64,000 bases of DNA from Acephala macrosclerotiorum (lineage: Eukaryota; Ascomycota; Leotiomycetes; Helotiales; Mollisiaceae), in the NCBI GenBank assembly GCA_014904845.1, contig MU119450.1, forward strand, positions 2,594 to 66,593. Direction: 5' to 3'. A program made the translations under genes and the position numbers. The stretch's first letter is position 1. The number at the start of each line of letters is the position of its first letter. Of the stretch, positions 59,317 to 64,000 are shown in pieces. The notes under the pieces were generated by a model that saw nothing but the letters and a program-made list of their open reading frames with translations, had not been told where the DNA came from and made no database searches.

Positions 59317-60251
59317 TTAAGATTCACCTGCTGGTTCTGGTTCTGGCAATGTTGATTTTCCAGATTGAGGTTCATCTTCGCTAACCTCCCTTCCCGTCGA
59401 GGCGAATCTACTCCGCGAGCTTATCAAGCCAGTCAACCTCACGTCTTTGATCAAGATGAAAGTACTCACTTTCCTTGAACTTTCATATCCTCTTTCGTTC
59501 ACTTCCCATTTGGGGCTTGTACTCGAAAGACCTGGACATTCGGCCATGCGAGCAATACAGACATTCTCCACAGGTTTCTTTTAGCAAGCCATGTTCTGAG
59601 CAAAACAGTAAATGACTGCCTGTCTCAGGGTACTCGGCTTCGATTTCTCTCTGCTGCTAGAAGCCGAATCAATGGATTATACACAGAAGCGTTCGGACCC
59701 CGAGTTCGAACTTACTGTCCGTTGACGCTTTGCAACTCGTGTGTTCTTTGCGACTGGGTTCTCAAGCACAGGCACAACTTCGTTGTCCCCAGTTTCTTCG
59801 AGCTCTCTCTGCCGCTTTCTTGCTGTTTCACCGCTCCATTCTTCTCTGGAGATGAAACTGTAGAATTTGAATGTGAAAGTCTGTTCTTCTCTAGGCCTAA
59901 GAGGGGGTAGTATCCTTCCTATTCAAGATCATCGAGGGGATCTAGTATTTCAGGACGTAATTTACTTCCTTGCTTAGACCTCGCTTCGTTTGCAATGATC
60001 TCATGTCTTTTCCCTTTCTAATTTGAATGCCCCTGTTGGTTAAGCATAATCTCTCTGCTTCCGGCCTCTGTCTGAGCTTGCATCTTCTGTCTCTCCGCTT
60101 TCTTTCTTGCGGCAAGCCTTGTCGGTCTGACCTTTCGAATCGAATATTGCACCCGTCGTCGTACACTGCTTGCACCACCACGCAGATGCACTCGCGGCTC
60201 AGGTTGTGCTTCCGTCTTCACTTTCTCACCAATCGTAATATCGGCCCACAT
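59317..60251 (-). pseudogene. Possible decayed basic protein gene
   Basis: From ATG 60251 a frame reads MWADITIGEKVKTEAQPEP, RRRVQYSIRKVRPTRLAARK and ERQKMQAQTEAGSREIM. A TAG follows, then in the same frame KGKRHEIIANEARSKQGSKL and PEILDPLDDLE, another TAG and EGYYPLLGLEKNRLSHSNST. Further down, EEWSGETARKRQRELEETGD and ENVCIARMAECPGLSSTSP appear in other frames. Both TAGs could come from CAG. It overlaps, on the opposite strand, the region upstream of the CHAT coding part. No family recognised; low certainty. Confidence 0.35.
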
Positions 60252-60326
60252 ATCCTGCTTGCTTGGTTTTCGGTCTATGAAACAAACACTTGCCTTGCCG
60301 TCAACCTTTTCACAAACTTTTACTTA

Positions 60327-61253
60327 GCATGGCTCTGGGACTCTGCTGTACGACCCGTTCTCGGCGAGCTGGGCCTACTTAGTCTTCATACGAAGCCAAC
60401 AAGACTTCCAAGAATTCGTTGGCTCACAAGTGGACTGCTCGGGATGACCCCACTTCATGCCGCTGGCCGCGACTGGGGCCACTCTGATGAGAACACAGAT
60501 AGTCATGTTGTCTCCTGTTACATCTCCACATTAAAAGCCTTGGGATATGTCCTCGAACAGGAAAAGGCACAACTTTCGAAACGAAAAGATGGTGCATTCC
60601 TCGGAGTGGCAATGCCTACCACGAAAGGAATGCCAGATTTGAATGACATCAGCAATCGACTGAGGTCCATCCAAGACGCAATGTCATTAACTGGCACACG
60701 TAGCCTCGGTATCCTCAATACGCCAACCAAATTTGAGGTCCTCCAGAAGCTCGAAGATTGCACAATCGTTCACTTCGCATGCCATGCGGAATCGAAATCA
60801 GACGATCCCTCGAATAGCTGTCTCTATCTGCGAGAAGACAGCAGTGGCCAGGCAGAGGCTTTGACTGTCCGTGACCTCAGTAACATCACACTGAACATCT
60901 CCCAGCTGGCCTATCTCTCAGCATGCTCGACAGCAGAAAAGTCCCCTGGCAGGTTTGTGGATGAGTCGATTACCATCGCCAACGCATTTCAGCTTCTTGG
61001 ATTCAGTAGTGTGGTAGGCACGTTGTGGGAGGCGGATGCAGACGCTGCTGACCAGTTGGTCCAACTGTTTTATAATAGCTTGATGCGGAAACGACAACAG
61101 TATTCCGACTTAAGTGATCGGGATCTGTATGCTTATGCTCTTCATGATGCTGTTGTAGCACTCCGTTCTAGTGAAGGGAGGAGCGATTTGGAGAAGAAAC
61201 GTGCAATGAATAATATCATTGGTTGGGCACCTTTTATCTACTTGGGATCTTGA
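60327..61253 (+). CDS. CHAT-domain (caspase-like) protein, 5' end not found
   Basis: The frame from about 60327 to the stop at 61251-61253 is a clear fungal CHAT domain. It opens AWLWDSAVRPVLGELGL and contains GLLGMTPLHAAG, the His block IVHFACHAESKSDDP, the Cys block LAYLSACSTAEKSPG, then ANAFQLLGFSSVVGTLWEAD, and closes NIIGWAPFIYLGS. The His and Cys are the caspase-type catalytic dyad. Fungal CHAT domains usually follow long TPR arrays; none is visible upstream, where the same frame (open to 60027) overlaps minus-strand coding-like sequence. An acceptor-like AG at 60326-60327 suggests a missing upstream exon, or the gene is 5'-truncated. CHAT proteases process partner proteins, including gasdermin in bacteria. 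Its convergent neighbour at 61443 is therefore of interest. Confidence 0.8.
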   Translation, partial: AWLWDSAVRPVLGELGLLSLHTKPTRLPRIRWLTSGLLGMTPLHAAGRDWGHSDENTDSHVVSCYISTLKALGYVLEQEKAQLSKRKDGAFLGVAMPTTKGMPDLNDISNRLRSIQDAMSLTGTRSLGILNTPTKFEVLQKLEDCTIVHFACHAESKSDDPSNSCLYLREDSSGQAEALTVRDLSNITLNISQLAYLSACSTAEKSPGRFVDESITIANAFQLLGFSSVVGTLWEADADAADQLVQLFYNSLMRKRQQYSDLSDRDLYAYALHDAVVALRSSEGRSDLEKKRAMNNIIGWAPFIYLGS

Positions 61254-61442
61254 GATATATTGAGAGCCATGCTTATAATGGCTAAGCATGATGCCTTGTC
61301 TGTCATTTCATATACACTATCGCGGCGCTTTAAGGTTGGAAACTGCATATCGCAAGAAATTTCAGATCTCTGATATTTGAGCTATTTGAATTAATCTTCA
61401 CTACCAATTTGATTTCGAAACTTCGTTCAGCATATCAATCCA

Positions 61443-62204
61443 TCATTTTCCTTCCTTCTCCTCTTCGGTATCGGTTTCAAGCCCCACTTCAAGCCATTCC
61501 ATATCCTCCTCGTCTGCAATGCCCAACTTCGGGGTATAAAACGCCCAGCACGAATCACCTTTCAATCTCGCACCCTCAATACCCGACCAAATCTTAAACT
61601 TGATCTTCCGAAATCTAATCGAAAAGATCCGCTCCCCTTTCGCATCAAACACTTTAGTATGTCTTGAATGATGCGAATGTTTTGCCCCCGCCCCCACTGT
61701 CAAAGCAGGATCTCCTGTTCCATCCAGTGTAACCTGCCCCTCAGCACCACCTTCAAATTCTCTTTCCGCATTCTCCCATACCGTCGCATTCATCAGCGTC
61801 CTATATCCTTCAATCAGAAACGCATCGTCTCCAACATCCTTCACATCACCAAGCCATTTCCTCACATCTGCAGCTCTACACATCTTCGAGAACACGGCCT
61901 TTGGCTGCAGCACTTCATAGACAAAGCTAGTATCAGCTGAAACGGAAAGTCTACTGCTCGATTTCCCCTTGATGAAGATCGATGCGATCTTGCTGAGAAT
62001 GGCTTTTACTTCAGAAGAAGACTCGGTAGGCGCGTCGAAATGGTAATTTGCGTCTTCTTTTTTGCTGAAATCCTTGTCTTTGGAGAGAGAGAGGATGTGG
62101 CATGGGTCTTTGTTTGGGGCGGATTTGTTGGAGATTAAGTTTCCGAGTTGGACTTCAGAGGGGTCGTAGGGGCTTGTTGTGAATGTGAAGGCGGTGGGTG
62201 ACAT
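61443..62204 (-). CDS. Conserved fungal protein, possible gasdermin-like pore former (253 aa)
   Basis: Single intact exon beginning MSPTAFTFTTSPYDPSEVQL. The early block YDPSEVQLGNLI is followed by a loop-rich part and VYEVLQPKAVFSKMC at about 95-109. Next come VRKWLGD (114-120), DDAFLIEGYRTLMNATV (126-142) and, near the end of the core, ERIFSIRFRKIKFKIW (191-206), and then a short acidic tail. The order of a strand like YLVxGxRTLxxATV and a final FxIRFRKI strand resembles the gasdermin N-terminal fold, and the size is close to that of fungal gasdermin-like proteins such as RCD-1 and HET-Q1. The convergent CHAT gene, 189 bp away, fits the reported habit of such genes to sit beside protease genes. 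This assignment is inference from pattern only; it may be an unrelated family of unknown function. Confidence 0.4.
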   Translation of the reverse strand: MSPTAFTFTTSPYDPSEVQLGNLISNKSAPNKDPCHILSLSKDKDFSKKEDANYHFDAPTESSSEVKAILSKIASIFIKGKSSSRLSVSADTSFVYEVLQPKAVFSKMCRAADVRKWLGDVKDVGDDAFLIEGYRTLMNATVWENAEREFEGGAEGQVTLDGTGDPALTVGAGAKHSHHSRHTKVFDAKGERIFSIRFRKIKFKIWSGIEGARLKGDSCWAFYTPKLGIADEEDMEWLEVGLETDTEEEKEGK

Positions 62205-62465
62205 TTTGATTGAGGCTTGATTGAGGGTTTGAAAGTTTCAAGCGGTGCTTATGAGTCTGCCAGAAGATGATAGATTTGAGGAGAAACGATGAGGGAGTAT
62301 TATGCTTTCACCGAGATGGTGTGACTTGTGGATGAACGTGATCATCTTACCACATGTCTACTTGTGGACTGCGAGTCAGTGCATCCAATACTGGGCGTGC
62401 ATTCTATGTCTCGATTGGTAAAGTTTCTCCTCCATTGACGTTTTTCATGTCTCGGGAAGTGATAA

Positions 62466-64000
62466 TCATACCCAAGCATCCCATTTCAACCCTCCTCTCT
62501 GCAACATCTCCTTTTTCGAACCATGCTCCCACATGGCTCCTTCAGCTTCAACCAAATACCCATTCGCACAGAAATTATACTCCACCTTCATCCCATTCTG
62601 TTCTACCTCAACTTCATAGAAGTAATCATACTCAGACGCCAAAGCATCTTGAAGAGTCGACACATCACCATCGGGGTGTAGTTCCTCCCATGGCCTTCTA
62701 CACGTGGCCCCTTTACAAGACTTCATGACGAAAAGCAAGGCATCGAGTCTTGAAACCACTTTCTGGATTGGAAGACCTGCTACCAATATGGGGTTGGAAG
62801 AGGAAGAGTGAGAGGACGAGGAGGAGAGGAGATTGTGCATCTGTCCAGGGTCGACATCCATGTCATAGAGTTCGTGTTCGTTTGTGCACCATATTGAGTA
62901 GTAGAGATTGTAGCCTGGTCCAAGGATGCGGATTGCTTTGTATGTGTTGTTTTCGTGGAGTGTGTCTGCTTCTCGTTAGCGTCCATTTCTCGAAAAGTAA
63001 ATTGGAGGGATGGAGGTACCGTCAAAAATCCCTTCTCCGCCTGCGAAGCCCCAATATTCTACATTGACGTGCTCCTGTCTTTGCTTACTAGCCATAGTCC
63101 TCTCGATCTCAGCTTTCGTCAACGGAAACGTAGTCCCATCAAAATCTTCCCTTTTCTTAATCCCCAAAATATCGAAGAAAGTCGGCGCCAAATCAGTATG
63201 ACTCGTCACCATACTCGTGCTCCAATTCCTGGCCACTCCCGGACCCCTCACTATCAGCGGAATATTAACATCTTCTTCATACCCACAACTCTTACCTGGT
63301 TGCAGACGGTGTTGCCCGATATGGAAGCCGTTGTCGCTGCTGTAGAATATGTAGGTGTTGTCTAATAAGTTGTGGGATTGGAGACGGGTGAAAAGATTAT
63401 CGATTAGTTCGTCGACGGATTGGAGGGCGCGGAGACGCTGGCGGTGGAAATGGTCGTTGTAGGCGATGTTGGTGGGGTTTTGGTGGGGGAGGGTGAGGAG
63501 CCAGTTTGCTCCTGATGGCTAGCTCTCAGCGTCAGTCACCCGATGAAAAGACCTTCCGGATATTGGGGGCATTACTTCGTCAGGGTTGAAGTTCTTGGTA
63601 CGGGGTACTTTCACATCTTTGAATAGATGTTGATGTCTTTCTGCTGACACTGGTTCTGTATGCTCGAATACTGGACTGTCATCCAGGATACTCCCATTCA
63701 TGTTTATATTCCCATGAGGGGCAATAGGGGCGATAGTCAGGAAGAAAGGTTTCTCTGAACGAACAGCTTCATCGAGGAGACCGAATGCTTTTTCGGCGAG
63801 GACGTCTGTTGTGTATTGGCCTTCGTAGCTTCGTGGTGTTTCGCCCTTGCGTTGGAAGGTGCTGTTTAGGTAGTTGTATGTGTAAGGGTCGAGCAGGAAG
63901 TCCTGGGGGTTGTCAGAAATTTGGGTCAAGTTCTAGGTCGTGGAGGGCTTACGGAATTGGTGAAACCAGCAGCTTCGGGCTTGTCATAATTGCCCACGGT
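62466..64000 (-). CDS. Arylsulfatase (sulfatase family), partial at the right edge
   Basis: The 5' end lies beyond the window. Exons on the minus strand: 63953-64000 (partial), 63577-63902 region ending at 63576, 63020-63518 and 62466-62965, with introns 63903-63952, 63519-63575 and 62966-63019, all GT..AG. Conserved sulfatase text is clear: NYDKPEAAGFTNS, DFLLDPYTYNYLNSTFQ, YEGQYTTDVLAEKAFGLLD, PFFLTIAPIAPHG, PSGANW, LRALQSVDELID, DNTYIFYSSDNGFHIGQHRL, YEEDVNIPLIVRGPG, TDLAPTFFDILG and ELYDMDVDPGQMHNL. The catalytic CxPxR motif would be upstream of the edge. Sulfatases hydrolyse sulfate esters, mostly for sulfur scavenging; fungal arylsulfatases are often secreted and induced by sulfur limitation. 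The stop at 63519-63521 lies inside an intron and is not a lesion. Confidence 0.92.

Noticed and set aside
63519..63521. In-frame TAG within the arylsulfatase
   Set aside because: It is the 3' end of a good 57-bp intron (63519-63575, GTAATG..CTAG). Removing it restores the family text FNPDE-PSGANW.

Overview
The window comes from a filamentous ascomycete (Pezizomycotina). The support is: short introns (46-80 bp, one of 166 bp) with GT..AG ends and CTAAC/CTGAC-like branch points; typical fungal families (HET domain, a NACHT-like STAND protein with helical repeats, CHAT, an RGS-transmembrane protein, a cystinosin-type PQ-loop transporter, a fungal arylsulfatase and a large 2EXR/F-box-like family); Fot1/pogo transposons; and AT-rich blocks that look like repeat-induced point mutation (RIP). 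The class (Leotiomycetes or Dothideomycetes would both fit) cannot be fixed from the sequence alone.

Layout. 1-5880 is an extreme AT block with almost no surviving C or G outside CpG. 5.9-8.1 kb is a broken 2EXR-family gene. 8.1-9.5 kb is AT-rich again. 9.5-11.5 kb is an intact HET-domain gene. 13.54-14.02 kb holds a hAT-like MITE. 14.5-18.2 kb is a heavily mutated Fot1-like element, with 50-bp inverted termini and TA target duplications, into which a younger pogo-like element (16.00-17.85 kb) has inserted. The younger transposase is spoiled by one in-frame TAG. From 18.3 to 46.1 kb runs an array of 2EXR-family copies, nearly all on the minus strand: three look intact (22.8-24.6, 37.8-40.1 and 42.9-43.5 kb) and the others are fragments or carry frameshifts and stops. 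The array is interrupted by a large intact six-exon STAND/NLR-like gene (30.05-36.48 kb, 2039 residues after splicing) and by a cystinosin-like gene (43.8-44.7 kb).

47.0-47.9 kb contains three tandem tRNA-like units with pol III A and B boxes, abnormal anticodon loops and a shared upstream element. 48.4-52.1 kb holds three decayed genes: an amidoligase-like gene that seems to lack its middle, and two coiled-coil genes. The rest is more regular: an RGS-domain membrane protein (54.4-55.8 kb), a Cys-rich three-exon gene of unknown function (58.1-59.1 kb), a CHAT-domain (caspase-like) coding region without a clear 5' end (60.3-61.25 kb), a convergent 253-residue protein tentatively resembling fungal gasdermin-like pore formers (61.4-62.2 kb), and an arylsulfatase running off the right edge.

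Functionally, the notable theme is self/non-self recognition and regulated cell death: HET, STAND/NLR, CHAT and a possible gasdermin-like partner lie in one 52-kb stretch, amid mutated transposons and a decaying recent gene family. Several nonsense codons in the pseudogenes are the product expected from CpA to TpA change, so a RIP-like process may have acted on the duplicated genes too. Some frameshifts fall in homopolymers and could instead be assembly errors.
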